This document shows positions 43,609 to 54,539 of a stretch of 64,000 nucleotides of DNA, one piece after another. Source of the stretch: Polytrichum commune (Eukaryota; Streptophyta; Polytrichopsida; Polytrichales; Polytrichaceae); assembly GCA_950295325.1 (NCBI GenBank), contig OX485808.1:13518501-13582500 (forward strand). The letters are read 5' to 3'. A model generated the notes under the pieces. It was not told the origin of the DNA. It ran no database searches and worked only from the letters and a program-made list of their open reading frames with translations. Each line of letters begins with the position of its first letter. The first letter of the stretch is position 1. The position numbers were made by a program, and so were the translations under genes.

Positions 43609-45531
43609 TCAAGCTGAAGTAGATCCTCGTCGTGCTCGTGATGATTCCCCCGCTTCCATGCTTCGCGTTGTTCCACGGGTGAGGTATGGACGACTACCAG
43701 GAGACAATGGAACGGCATTACGTGGTCTAGGCCCACCATTTAGCCATCTCAATACCATATCATCCGCAACTCTATGCAAGAGTGCATCAATTGCAGCCAA
43801 CTGCAGCCTGTTCTTGTGGTACCCCACTTCTAACTGCAATTCATATCTCGGATCCCGTTCCGTAGGCATGTCATCTGCATCTTCTTCCAAATCATGCTCC
43901 GATACTGATTCGAGACCTGCTGCATTGTACCAAGGAGGATGAATGCCTCTCTTTAATTGTCTGCTGGTTGAATCCTAATGCCATTCAAGAGTTTGGTACA
44001 AAAATCTTTTCAAGCCATGATCGGGGGGCTTGTTGGGATACAACTCGTCTGCAACATACAAAATTTGACGTGCATTCCGTGTCCAGTCGCCATCTCTGTT
44101 CTCGTGCCATAGCTCAACTTTGGCACAATTGTATAACCAACTCCACTCAACATTCTCTCCATCAAACTCTTGAAGATCGAAGGGAAAGTCCCATGGCTTT
44201 AATACCCAGTCGTTAGGCATGTAATCCCGAAGGCCAAATTGGAGGTACAAACGAGGATGGAAGGGTGATCTGCAATGAGGACATTGGCGTTTCTTGATCA
44301 TATTCCCTATTAGACATTGTGGATGGAATTGGGCCCCACATGATCCAACTTGATAGCATCCCTCTGGGCCAAATGGACATTGGCAAATCGCACATGCGGT
44401 TCCGTCGAAGACCATTGTATGTGGATTTGGCCATAACAACTCACCCCTCATGCGGAATGGATATTCATGCACTTGGGTCACATTCCAATGGTGATCTGGG
44501 TCGGTCACTTGACGCCAATCGATGCTCCCGCTTGGTAATGTCCACTCATTATCCCTATCCCACCTACTAGGGTACATCTGTTCATCTTCTGGCCATGACG
44601 TGAGCATCATATTCCACATTCTCTGATTGCGGTTCCATTATTTCTGGATGCTCTCAAACTCAGCTTCAAATTGATGAGCCTTGGCCATAGCAAGCAATGT
44701 GCTTGTCCTCATATTTTTGCGCTCCACAATCGCATCCAACAGAAATTTCTTCAACCTTGCATTCTGCTCCTCCAGTCCGCCAATTTTGGCTTCGTGATTA
44801 ACAACCACTTCATTGACCACTTGAAGTTGTTGTTGCATGTCCACCACCTCCTTTTGCAAAGCCTCCATCTTTCCTCGCATTACTTCATTCCTCATACATA
44901 CCTCCAGAGCTTGTGATTTTGCAATCTTGGCCTCCTGTAAAGCTGCGTCCCTCTCTGCTTCCAAAGACTGAAGGTTAATTGGTGTACTACTTGAACTGCT
45001 AGCCTCCCCCATCGTAAGTGTTGCAACTCGATTTTCCAACTCGAAAATCATCGTTTTATACTCACGAATTTCCAACGCATGTTGCTTACGCAATTCCTCC
45101 ATTCTGCTCTCCGTCGGGTCCACTCCATGTTCACCAAGGTTTACCTCGTCTAGGACCTCGTTAACCACGTCGTTGATCAGGTTGTTGACCTCGACATTTG
45201 CCTCCATGCCCTCATCCATATGCTCAAACGCCTCCTCGATGGCCATCTGCACGTCATTGGCTGGTCGTTTACGATTACGTGGTTTTTTTGGTTCCCGACC
45301 CTCTGGAATTGGGGCCCCAGGCTCGTCCACTAGTCGAGGATTCCTCCTGAACCACTCCGAAACGGGAGTGTATGAAATATCTGGAACTGTGCATTTAGTG
45401 AATGCAATTCCGATACCCCCAAATTTTTGACCATGCAGGGTAGCCAAACTTGACCAATCCACCCTAACTCGCAACACGTGCTCCGCATACATCATACACG
45501 CCACCGACTTTGGAATTGCACTCTTGGCCAT
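43609..45531 (-). pseudogene. Coiled-coil and RING-like cargo gene of the hAT, two in-frame stops
   Basis: One reading frame of 641 codons runs from ATG 45531 to 43609 with only two internal stops, TAA at 44638-44640 and TAG at 43975-43977. The first part (298 codons) has a basic KKPRNRKRP patch and a long heptad-rich coiled coil (about 165-285). The second carries a RING-like zinc finger: CAICQCPF, then CGAQFHPQC and CPHCR (about 44403-44290). The third is short and acidic. The stops could be C-to-T losses (CAA to TAA, CAG to TAG), or these could be separate exons or ORFs. A RING-like domain suggests ubiquitin ligase activity; the role in transposition is unknown. I do not recognise the family as a whole. 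Confidence 0.6.
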
Positions 45532-45914
45532 CTATCCAAATTGGAGATACTTCTAAGTATCGTTAGGAATCTCCATTTTGCCTCCACGTCATCAAGCTGC
45601 ATATAACTCGCACTGATGGCCTTGCAGTGTCGCTCGTGACAAGGTCTTGGCCACAACCGATCAAAGTGAGGGAAACCCACGTACTGCATTGCAGTCTTCA
45701 CTGACCACGGTTGTGGTACATTCTCCCAACCTGCCCTGGCTTTTTGAGTGTTGTCATCATAAACATCCCACTCCAACCCAGCGGCCTTGCGTACATGTGA
45801 TCTGTGACAACCTGATCCCCCACTTGCCATGTCTCCAGATCCTCCACTTGCACTTGCCATGTCTCTAGATCCTCCACTTGCCATGTCTGGAAATCCTTCA
45901 CTTGCCGGATCCAC
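45492..45914 (-). CDS. Probable 5' part of the coiled-coil/RING cargo gene
   Basis: 140 codons overlapping the start of the next frame by 40 bases, in a different register. The N terminus holds MASGGS repeats, then protein-like sequence (WDVYDDNTQKARAGWENVP, VGFPHFDRLWPRPCH). A one-base shift near 45531 would fuse it to MAKSAIPKSV, so it is likely an upstream exon or a frameshifted start of the same gene. A TATA box for this strand lies at 46352-46358. The function is unknown. Confidence 0.45.
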   Translation of the reverse strand: MDPASEGFPDMASGGSRDMASASGGSGDMASGGSGCHRSHVRKAAGLEWDVYDDNTQKARAGWENVPQPWSVKTAMQYVGFPHFDRLWPRPCHERHCKAISASYMQLDDVEAKWRFLTILRSISNLDRWPRVQFQSRWRV

Positions 45915-46351
45915 CCAAATTGTAGTTTCTAATTCTAATCTAGAACTCTAATTTTTAAATTACTAATTGCACTTCATAATAGTGCTACAAAACATCCAAG
46001 CATACACTTCAAAATAGTGTTGCTGTGGAATTAGTTCAAAAATGTCGTTAAAAATTAAACTACAAAAATTCAGCATACCCTTCGAGCACCCCGCTACCAG
46101 CGCTCACGCAGAGGCCAGTTGACTGGGCGCGTCACAAGGAATATGCCAAAAAAGCAATATGCCACGTCACAAGGGAACGGGTCCACGTGGATCACACCCA
46201 CAAACAGGTCAGTAAAAAAAGTATAAAAGGATCCCAAAAAAGGGATCCTTAACTCCTCCGAGCACCCCGCTAAACCCCGCACTCTGTAGTAGAGGAGGGT
46301 CGTCCGGGCGCCCACAAGGAGTGGAGTGGGGTATGTAAGTGGTCCCCTCCA

Positions 46352-46358
46352 CTTATAT
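46352..46358 (-). promoter_or_regulatory. TATA box for the minus-strand cargo gene
   Basis: The minus strand reads GTATATAAGT here, about 435 bases before the first cargo ORF (45914) and immediately beside the middle GTCCGC array. Confidence 0.4.
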
Positions 46359-46369
46359 ACCCCTCCATC

Positions 46370-47170
46370 CGCTCCCCGTTCCCACCCTGTTCGCACCCGT
46401 TCCCCTCCCAGTCCGCGCCCGTTCCCCTCCCAGTCCGCACCCGTTCCCTACCAGTCCGCGCCCGCGTTCCCCCCAGTCCGCACCTGTTCCCTCCCGTCTG
46501 CGCCCGTTCCCCCCCAGTCCGCACCCGTTCCCCCCCAGTCCGCACCCGTTCCCCCCCAGTCCGCACCCGTTCCCCCCCAGTCCGCACCCGTTCCCCCCCA
46601 GTCCGCACCCGTTCCCCTACGTCCGCCCCCCGCGTTCCCCCCAGTCCGCACCCGTTCCCAAACGTCCGCGCCCGCGTTCCCCCCAGTCCGCACCCGTTCC
46701 CTCCCGTCCGCGCCCGTTCCCCCCCAGTCCGCACCCGTTCCCCTACGTCCGCCCCCCGCGTTCCCCCCAGTCCGCACCCGTTCCCTCCCGTCCGCGCCCG
46801 TTCCCCCCCAGTCCGCACCCGTTCCCCTACATCCGCCCCCCGCGTTCCCCCCAGTCCGCACCCGTTCCCCTACGTCCGCCCCCCGCGTTCCCCTACGTCC
46901 GCACCCGTTCCCCCCAGTCCGCACCCGTTCCCCCCAGTCCGCACCCGTTCCCCCCAGTCCGCACCCGTTCCCAAACGTCCGCCCCCTCGTTCCCTACGTC
47001 CGCTCCCACGTTCCCCCCGTCCGCTCCAACCCGCCCCCCCCGTCCGCTCCATGTTCCCTTACGTCCGCTCCAACGTTCCTATAAGTCCGCCCCATGTTCC
47101 CCTACGTCCGCTTTAGAGTTCCCCTGCGTCCGCTCTAGCGTTCCCATACGTCCGCTCCCGAGTTCCTTTG
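46370..47170. repeat. GTCCGC-rich array, middle
   Basis: Degenerate tandem units of about 18-20 bases such as CCCCCAGTCCGCACCCGTT, with CCCGTCCGCGCCCGTT and CCTACGTCCGCCCCCCGCG variants and some higher-order repetition. Open frames across it (to 323 codons) are compositional. Confidence 0.9.
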
Positions 47171-47621
47171 AATCTGCACTTTTTAACTTTTTTTGGAAGT
47201 TTGGACATAGTCTCGGTTTTTTGGCTCTCAAAAATTCATATGAAGTCCAAAAAATGATTTCTTGGTATCCATGGATAGGTAATGAAGTCCTCTACATGAA
47301 TATGCAATAATATTTCTACTGCACATTCCCGCATCCCTCCATCCGCACCCCATCTAACTTAGGCCCTTTGCAAATAATATATGTGACACTAAATATCATT
47401 ACCGGTGTACTTATCCACACAAAACTAATGAAGGATCCCTCAAGCAACAAAGTAACCAATGTAGTATGATAACCAACAAATTATCACCCCTATGGAGACA
47501 ACGATGTACAAGTAATGACTTTATTATTGCGACGACGGTACAAATGCCCTTTATAAATCACATACATGAACAAACCATGCACGATTTAATATTCCACTTC
47601 ATTCCGTCAACTTGACTTCCG
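47171..47621. other. Spacer inside the hAT element
   Basis: AT-rich, no gene seen. Confidence 0.5.
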
Positions 47622-48182
47622 TCATGGCAACCTCGTAGATGCTTGTGGCTTCCGTCGAGGGTCCATTTTTTGGAGAGGATTCGGTCGAAGTAAATCAACA
47701 TAGCTAATCGTTCGGTCTTTCATCCGTTCCTTCAATGGTAGCCGATGAGGCGATAATCCTCTCCTCTTCTTACGAAAAGGCAAAGTCCTTGAAGATTCTT
47801 CCGCTACCTTGACATCTTCAATGTCGATTGAAGTCTCCTCCACATCCACATCCCCGGGCTTCTCCAAAATATCCGCACACAAATCAATCAGATCATTTAG
47901 ATCTCCACCCACGCATTGTGTGTTGTCATTCTCCACCGCATCGATCTCAAAGTTGTCCGCATATCGTCGTTGGTCCTCCTCCGCCCTCATCCTCCAAGCT
48001 TGTGTAGATTGTGAGAAGGGAGTCATGACATACTTATCACGAAATCGATCCCTAGCACATCTCTCATCTCTCTCACGCTCGGTTGATGGATTGAATGGAA
48101 TATCGGGTTCACCTAAATTTTCTATCTCCTCATCACATCCTAGACCCTCAAACATGTCTCTCTTCTCTCCCATCCTATCCAT
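47622..48182 (-). CDS. Unknown acidic/basic protein in the hAT element
   Basis: 186 codons starting MDRMGEKRDMFEGLG. The middle is acidic (DLNDLIDLCADILEKPGD), followed by a basic patch (FRKKRRG) that could be a nuclear localisation signal and a Lys/Arg-rich tail. Protein-like composition and no low complexity support a real gene, but no domain is recognised. It may be an exon of a larger cargo gene on this strand. Confidence 0.45.
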   Translation of the reverse strand: MDRMGEKRDMFEGLGCDEEIENLGEPDIPFNPSTERERDERCARDRFRDKYVMTPFSQSTQAWRMRAEEDQRRYADNFEIDAVENDNTQCVGGDLNDLIDLCADILEKPGDVDVEETSIDIEDVKVAEESSRTLPFRKKRRGLSPHRLPLKERMKDRTISYVDLLRPNPLQKMDPRRKPQASTRLP

Positions 48183-48439
48183 GATACTCTACCCTCGTTA
48201 TATGTATGAGTCTAAATGCTCTACTTATATATTGAGCTCAAAGGACTTTATGAAATATACATATTTGATGTAATCCAAGATGTAGAGGATCCAATTCTCG
48301 TTGGTAGGATAAAGACAACACAATAGGAATAAAAAGAAAGTTGGTGAAGTCAAATAGTTAGTTGCACTTTTTGAAAAAGTCCCCCGACACCCGCATTGGA
48401 AACCTCTTTGAAGCTTCTATATTTGATGGGTTGTCCTTT

Positions 48440-48726
48440 CATTCAACAATTCACATATTTGAGCTTCAACCTTAGTGGTTCGTATAGTTTCACAATCCAC
48501 ACGCATTCGAATGTCATATAAATTCAACAAAGTACATATTTGTGCTTCAATCTTTGTGGTCCATATGGTTTCACAACGTATATTAGGCATCCGAATGCCA
48601 TCTTCATTCAACAATTCACATATTTGAGCTTCAACCTTAGTGGTTCGTATGGTTTCACAACCCACACGCATCTCCTTGCCCTTTCATTCGACAATTCACA
48701 TATTTGTGCTTCAACCTTTGTGGTTC
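48440..48726. repeat. Tandem repeat, four units of about 82 bases
   Basis: Units start near 48440, 48521, 48604 and 48686 and share ATTCAACAATTCACATATTT, GAGCTTCAACCTTAGTGGTT and TGGTTTCACAA. The array runs directly into a telomere-like tract. Confidence 0.8.
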
Positions 48727-48765
48727 ATAAACCCTAAACCCTAAACCCCTAAACCCTAAACCCTA
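48727..48765 (-). repeat. Telomere-like tract inside the hAT element
   Basis: Five CCCTAAA-type units with one extra C (AAACCCTAAACCCCTAAACC). An interstitial copy of the plant telomere repeat. Confidence 0.8.
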
Positions 48766-49452
48766 TGTCATTCCAAATTGCTACCACATATGTGCCGTTG
48801 TTTTGTTCTCTCACTCATGTAGAAGTGTTTCCATACATGGTTTGAGGGTTTAGGTTCCCAGCTTTCCAACGAACCCACCCACTTTTTTTTACGATGCCTA
48901 CAACGAAAGTTAAACGTTCGCAAATCGCGAGGACTACTTCAAGTTGGCACAATCTCTACTTAGACATATAACTTATGGTATACATTGGGGTTTTTAGAAG
49001 GGGTCATGAACGCACGTGATTCTCAAACATAATGTAGAGTGCATCCCCCGAGTTCCTATAGGCTTCATAAAGATATCTTACCAACACCTTACACAAATTA
49101 GAACATTCTAGAAAAGCAAATTAATATGGTCCACATTGATATTAAACTAGGGATTTGGTGTGGGCTTAAATTTAATGTGGCCCACATTAGTGATCATTTG
49201 GGGGGGGTGCACTATACTAAATCCGTATGAGTATATGTGAGTGCACAAAAGAGGTATTGATTTGAACTTTGTTGTATTATGTATTATTCTTCACAAAATT
49301 ATAAGTTGTAGTTATGTAAATATATAGAATAATTTTAAAAAATATACAACATCTCTACTAACTTGTATGGTAGTGTCATTAGATTTTATAGAATAAGGTT
49401 TATTTTATTTTAGTATTGGCTTAAACTGGTACATAAAAAGAACCAACCACAA
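48766..49452. other. Spacer inside the hAT element
   Basis: AT-rich. Contains GTGGCCCACATTAG-type motifs near 49130-49200 also seen in MITEs elsewhere in the window. No gene is seen. Confidence 0.4.
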
Positions 49453-49797
49453 GTGAACATACGATCTTACATATCATTTGATGGTAGACTTCAAAACAAT
49501 AATTGCATTAGCTTTTATGACATGTATTACAAATCAGAGTATGGGAGGATTGAATGGAAACAGATGCTTAGGGACTTGGAAAAAGCCCCGGACGTGGCCT
49601 ACCATGACATTCTTAACAAATTTGATTTGATTTGGGGGGTCAAAGGTCTTATTGTGACCCGTAGCAACTTAGTCCCTACTTGGAAGGATAGGCCTCAAAT
49701 GAGCATTATTTCTAGATTTAAACTTAGGCTGCGCTGTTTCGGCTGGGTTGGTTGTATTTTCAATTTGAATTTTCAATTTGTGCCAAAAAAAGAATAA
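49453..49797 (+). CDS. Doubtful small ORF of unknown function
   Basis: 114 codons with partly protein-like sequence (LRDLEKAPDVAYHDILNK, then DLIWGVKGLIVTRSNLVPTW) but no recognised domain. The last part is low complexity. It could be a fragment of a decayed gene. Confidence 0.2.
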   Translation: MNIRSYISFDGRLQNNNCISFYDMYYKSEYGRIEWKQMLRDLEKAPDVAYHDILNKFDLIWGVKGLIVTRSNLVPTWKDRPQMSIISRFKLRLRCFGWVGCIFNLNFQFVPKKE

Positions 49798-49817
49798 GAC
49801 ATGTATTGCAAATATAA

Positions 49818-50078
49818 GGGCCGGTTCACAATATGGCCAAACTTTAAGAGGTTCAACATTTGGACCAATGAAAATGCTGAAATGCCCAAAGTCCGTCCTC
49901 TCGGCCTTCACACTAGAGGCCGAAGTTCAAAGGACGTGGCCTCCAAAAGAGCCTAGGTGGCAACACTTTTAGGAAGTTATGGCGCCAAGAGTTCGGCCTC
50001 TCGAGCAAAGATTGGGTATAGCAAAATGCTCAACCCAAACTTCCGTCGAGAGGCCGAACATTTTTTTCATTAAAATAA
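49818..50078. mobile_element. Truncated Tourist-like MITE inside the hAT element
   Basis: An inverted, diverged copy of 15249-15601. It begins GGGCCGGTTCACAATATG after TAA and matches through CATTAAAATA near 50075. The far terminal repeat is missing or rearranged; TTCACACTATGCCCAA near 50268 may be a displaced piece. Confidence 0.7.
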
Positions 50079-51107
50079 TCAATCATTGACAAGATCTTGG
50101 CCGTTAGATTGGAGGGGTTATTTTGAGCAAGGAATAAAGTGGCATGCTCCTTTGAGTTTGGACTTTGGGATTGGCCTTTGGAGGCTTCACACTTTGGCCA
50201 TCCAAGCCGAGAGGCCGTGGGAGTTCATGGCCAAAGGTTTGGACTTTGCGCTTGGCCTTTGGAGGCTTCACACTATGCCCAACTAAGGCTACCCTTACTA
50301 TATTTTCTTGGCTATTTTCAGTTCATTTCTTTGAACTATCAACAAAGTTGGGCCACTTAATCGCACGGCCTCTTCACTTGGACGGCCAAGAATATGTCCA
50401 AACTTCCAAAAAAAAATGATTGTGAATTATATAAATATAAATATAAGCAATTGTGAAGATTCCTTGTGAGAGAATACCATTCATAAAATTGCACACCCAA
50501 TCAAAACTTTATTCAATATCAAGTTTACAAATCACGAGTGAATATGAATCAATGTAACTGGATGTGTAGTTTTTATCATCCATATTATGGTTGTATTTCA
50601 TCCGTTAAGGTTTATAGAGTCAGATTTACAAAGAAGGGAGTACCATTTTGTTAACTGTTAACACGTTTAACATTTATAGTGTGCAATATGTGGGGAGTAG
50701 AAGAAAGATAACATTTAGAGATGTTTTGGATCACGTGTACAACCGATATAACTATAGTTTACTACATTTTGTGGCATACCAAAATTAGAATAAATATAGG
50801 TAACTGCATTTTTTCAAGACATATCACAAACAACTATAGTTAACTTGAACTTAGCACATGGATGTGATAACAACGATGTGAAAGAAGGATGTGGCCTCAC
50901 GAGAGGCGAGAACCTTGGTTAGCCTCCCATAGACTTCTTCTCGATTATGGAGCAAAGGCCTCATGGAGTAGTATGAACATTGCACTAAGATCCATAAACC
51001 TCATACAATATACAAGTTTTGTATGAAAAAATGATGGCTTTATTTACATCTCCAACGGTTACAAAATTGGTATGATTCAAAATTGTTGCAAAAAAAACAA
51101 AAAAAAT
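50079..51107. other. Spacer inside the hAT element
   Basis: The first 250 bases repeat GGCCTTTGGAGGCTTCACAC and CCAAGCCGAGAGGCC motifs related to the neighbouring MITE. The rest is AT-rich with no gene and presumably holds the 3' end of the kinase-like gene. Confidence 0.4.
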
Positions 51108-53024
51108 CTATTTTGCAGTGTCACGGAAGCACATTGTCGGGTTAACCATGTTGTATGGAGGGGACTTCAAAATGTTCACTACGTGTGTGATGGTTGACCT
51201 TTCCGCTGGATTGGTCTTCGTCAATGAATCCAATGCTAACTCAAACCGCATATTCAAGCCATTTGGATCACTGTTTAGCTGAAACAAGGGGGAAGTCGCA
51301 TCCCTGGCATAAATCTTCTTTGCCAAAGCACCCACTGAGAAGGACTCCGATAGACACGTGTGCCTATGTTTCCGAGCCATCCTCACCGGAGAGGTGGATG
51401 TTCCACGCTGCCCTCGTACATGGAATAATTCTGGACCAGCACAGTTGTATTTTGCTTTGTGCTTGTTCATCTCATCCACTGAATCTTTTCCATAGTTGGA
51501 GGGTGCGTCTTCACCTCCCCAGAATGCCATGCCCCAATCACACACACCAATGTAAACCGTGTTCTCACGGTCTTGTGGGAAATGCAACATGACATTGTTG
51601 GGATTAAGGTCATTGTGCAACACGTCATGCTTGTGCACTACATCCACAATGCACATTAGAGCCCATGCCAAATAAGCTCGATGCCTTCGATATACAACCA
51701 ACCGTTTCCGTGCTTCAAAGTCTGCCCCAGGCATGTGAAGGATTGTGCGCTCGTGGGTTTCCGGAACGCTGAAGTCATAGATCCTCATGTTTTTCAAGGA
51801 GCCTCCATTCCACCACATCGAATAGGATTCGTATGTTTTCATATTGAGGTATTGTAGCTTGATTACCCCAGGATGATCTACTGGACACGCCAATGCTTCA
51901 ACTGAACGTTCCTTTCGATTCTCCAAACTATTCGTGGCCTTCATGGTCTTCCCAGCCCACTCTATCCAGCTAGGGATGAATGATGCTCCATGAATTGCGA
52001 CTCTCCGCACCACTCCGAAGGTCCCTTGGAAGATTTCCTTATCCAAGGCTTTGATCTCCGCATTCCTAGGCAACCATATGACACCCTGCCGGCCCTGAGT
52101 GGCAATGTTGTCTGCCATCTGCCTGTCAATAAAAATGGGAAGGTTGCGGGCGGATGTTCCTTTTGCTGCTATTACGCCTCTTTTCCAATTCTCTAGCTTC
52201 ATGTACAGCTCGGACTTCCTGCCACTACTACTTCCCTCGCTAGGATGCACAGCATCATATGCCATTGTTGGATTGTAGATTGCTTCCACGGCTTGTTGTT
52301 CAATCCAGGTGCCCCAATCGCTCATGCCCCTAGCATCTTCAAACTCTGCTCCAGCCGTGGCTTCCGTGAGAATAAGAATCAAATCGTTCCTCACCAAATC
52401 CAACCCCTTTGTACCATCATTGAGGTATTTTTTTTCCAAATAAACCATGCTGTTATTTCTAAACCACTCCAACAGCACGACCCTACAATGGTTTCGAGCC
52501 TCATCGATCCGCGGGTCGCGTTTGCCTCTATTTTTCCTTTTCCTCGATTGCGAACCTGAAACCCCGGACCCCTCCTCCGTCCCTTCCGAAATTGCTGGGC
52601 GTTTTTGTCCCCGTCTTTCACCATGCTCCGAACCCTGAGGTACATCACATGCAGGGCTCTCCGGTCTTGATGTCCGCCGTGTCGGAGATCGTGGTGGCAC
52701 GGACTCTCCATGAGTGGCTGCATTTATATCGGTGGAACTGCCTGAGCTTGGTCCCCTTCCTGTTCTCCCTCTATGTCCACTGTTTCCCCGACTCCCACGT
52801 GTTCCACGGCTTCCACGTGTTTGGTTGCCTCCTGAATGGCCAACTGCAAAGAGCTCTTCGTCAAACCGAAAAGGATCTGGACGTGGGGGACGTGCTGCAG
52901 TGCTTCCACTTCCGGCCTCGCTTCCCGTACCCTCTCCAGTATGCGCAAGTGGAGTGCTTTGGAGCCAAGCACGGTGCAGCCTCGTATCCTCGTCTTGGTA
53001 AGGAGCAATGTCCTCCCCCTCCAT
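51108..53024 (-). CDS. Protein kinase-like cargo gene of the hAT element
   Basis: 638 residues from ATG 53024 (MEGEDIAPYQDEDTRLH); 55 further in-frame codons upstream look like leader sequence. The N-terminal 200 residues are Gly/Ser/Arg-rich and disordered, with a basic KRKNRGKRD patch. The C-terminal half is a protein kinase fold: glycine loop FQGTFGVVRRV, a Lys in WAGKTMKA, catalytic loop HDVLHNDLNPNNVML (HxDxxxxN, with Asn replacing the usual Arg before Asp), and CDWGMAFWG in place of DFG. The key Lys, Asp, Asn and Asp residues appear present, so it may be active, though divergent. A TATA box is at 53251-53257 on this strand. Its function in the element is unknown. Confidence 0.8.
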   Translation of the reverse strand: MEGEDIAPYQDEDTRLHRAWLQSTPLAHTGEGTGSEAGSGSTAARPPRPDPFRFDEELFAVGHSGGNQTRGSRGTRGSRGNSGHRGRTGRGPSSGSSTDINAATHGESVPPRSPTRRTSRPESPACDVPQGSEHGERRGQKRPAISEGTEEGSGVSGSQSRKRKNRGKRDPRIDEARNHCRVVLLEWFRNNSMVYLEKKYLNDGTKGLDLVRNDLILILTEATAGAEFEDARGMSDWGTWIEQQAVEAIYNPTMAYDAVHPSEGSSSGRKSELYMKLENWKRGVIAAKGTSARNLPIFIDRQMADNIATQGRQGVIWLPRNAEIKALDKEIFQGTFGVVRRVAIHGASFIPSWIEWAGKTMKATNSLENRKERSVEALACPVDHPGVIKLQYLNMKTYESYSMWWNGGSLKNMRIYDFSVPETHERTILHMPGADFEARKRLVVYRRHRAYLAWALMCIVDVVHKHDVLHNDLNPNNVMLHFPQDRENTVYIGVCDWGMAFWGGEDAPSNYGKDSVDEMNKHKAKYNCAGPELFHVRGQRGTSTSPVRMARKHRHTCLSESFSVGALAKKIYARDATSPLFQLNSDPNGLNMRFELALDSLTKTNPAERSTITHVVNILKSPPYNMVNPTMCFRDTAK

Positions 53025-53250
53025 CGTGAAAAAAACCGCGTGAGTGAGTGAATGTAAAAAGGAGTGAGTGAATGTAGAAATGAGTGCGTGAATCTGGAAA
53101 AAAAATTGCGAGGGTTCCCCCACAATTTGCCCTGCCCTCCCAAACCCCCTGAGACCCGCGCGGTGCCGCTGTCCTTGGGACGGCAACAAGGTCTCGGGTC
53201 CCTTTGTGGTGGGAGGAGAGGAAAGTGAGGGGAACTAAAACCCCACGGCT

Positions 53251-53257
53251 TTATATA
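53251..53257 (-). promoter_or_regulatory. TATA box of the kinase-like gene
   Basis: The minus strand reads CCTATATAAAG, about 230 bases before the ATG at 53024, at the edge of the right-hand GCGGAC array. Confidence 0.55.
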
Positions 53258-53319
53258 GGCAAAGGGGAGCACAATCATTATGGGATCCCGGTCGGATTTG
53301 ACATGGGGCACGAAAAGGA

Positions 53320-54345
53320 CGTATGGGGAACGTGGGAACGCGGGGGCGGACGGAGGGAACGAGGGGGCGGACGTAGGGGAACACGGGCGGACGGAAGGGA
53401 ACGGAGCACGGACGGGAGGGAACATACGGGAACATGGGGCGGACGGGAGTGGAACGTAGCGCGGACAGGAGGGAACATGGGGCGGACGGGAGGGAACATG
53501 GGGCGGACGGGAGGGAACGTGGGCGGACGGGAGGGAACGTGGGCGGACGGGAGGGGAACGTGGGCGGACGGGAGGGGAACGTAGCGCGGACGGGAGGGAA
53601 CATGGGGCGGACGGGAGGGAACGTGGGGCGGACGGGAGGGAACGTGGGCGGACGGGAAGGGAACGGGCGCGGACGGGAGGGAACGCGGTAGGGAACGGGT
53701 GCGGACGTTAGGAAACGTGTGGGAACGTGAACGCACGGCGGGGGAACGTGGGGCGGACGTGAGGGAACTTGGGGCGGACGGAGCCCTCCGCGTTCCCCCC
53801 GTCCGCCCCCGCGTTCCCTCGTCCGCTCCAGCGTTCTCCCCCCCGTTCCCAACCCCCTTCCGCCCCACCCCTGTCCGCTCCACCCCCCTCCCCCGTCCGC
53901 TCCACCCCCTCCCCCGCCCGTCCGCTCCACCCCCTCCCCCGTCCGCTCCACCCCCCTCCCCCGTCCGCTCCACCCCCCTCCGTCGTCCGCTCCACCCCCG
54001 TCCGCTCCACCCCCTCCCCCGTCCGCTCCACCCCCCTCCGTCCGCCCCACCCCCATCCGCTCCACCCCCTCCGTCCGCCCCACCCCCGTCCGCTCCACCC
54101 CCCTCCGTCCGCCCCACCCCCGTCCGCTCCACCCCCCTCCCCCGTCCGCCCCACCCCCGTCCACTCCACCCCCCTCCGTCCGCCCCACCCCCGTCCGCTC
54201 CACCCCCCTCCCCCGTCCGCTCCACCCCCCGTCCGTCCGCACCACCCCCCTCCCCCGTCCGCACCACCCCCCTCCGCCGTCTGCACCACCCCCCTCCGCC
54301 GTCCGCACCACCCCCCTCTCCCGTCCGCCCCACCGTCCGCCCCAC
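53320..54345. repeat. GCGGAC/GTCCGC arrays, right side, in two orientations
   Basis: At 53320-53770 the plus strand is G-rich (GGGCGGACGGGAGGGAACG units, about 20 bases). At about 53780-54345 it switches to C-rich (CCGTCCGCTCCACCCCC units). The switch makes a large inverted arrangement near the right end. Long open frames on both strands are compositional. Confidence 0.88.
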
Positions 54346-54539
54346 ACCTTCCTTAGTCATATTTTTCTACTTTGATTTTAACAGAACCCTAAACACAATG
54401 GCAAAATGGTTTACTTGGCAAGGGAAATATGCACATCCATGTCGGCGTTTTCTGCCACATAGGACGCCACCTTGGCAAGAAGGTAAGTATTTTACCCACC
54501 CTAGTCCATTCCCCCTATGTTGACCCTACGTGGACCCTA

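Noticed and set aside
46326..47310. Long open frames (to 323 codons) rich in Pro/Ser/Arg or Gly/Arg over the GTCCGC arrays, also at 38854-39537 and 53235-54523
   Set aside because: They are open on both strands and in several frames because C/G-rich repeats rarely make stops; no domain and no sensible start.
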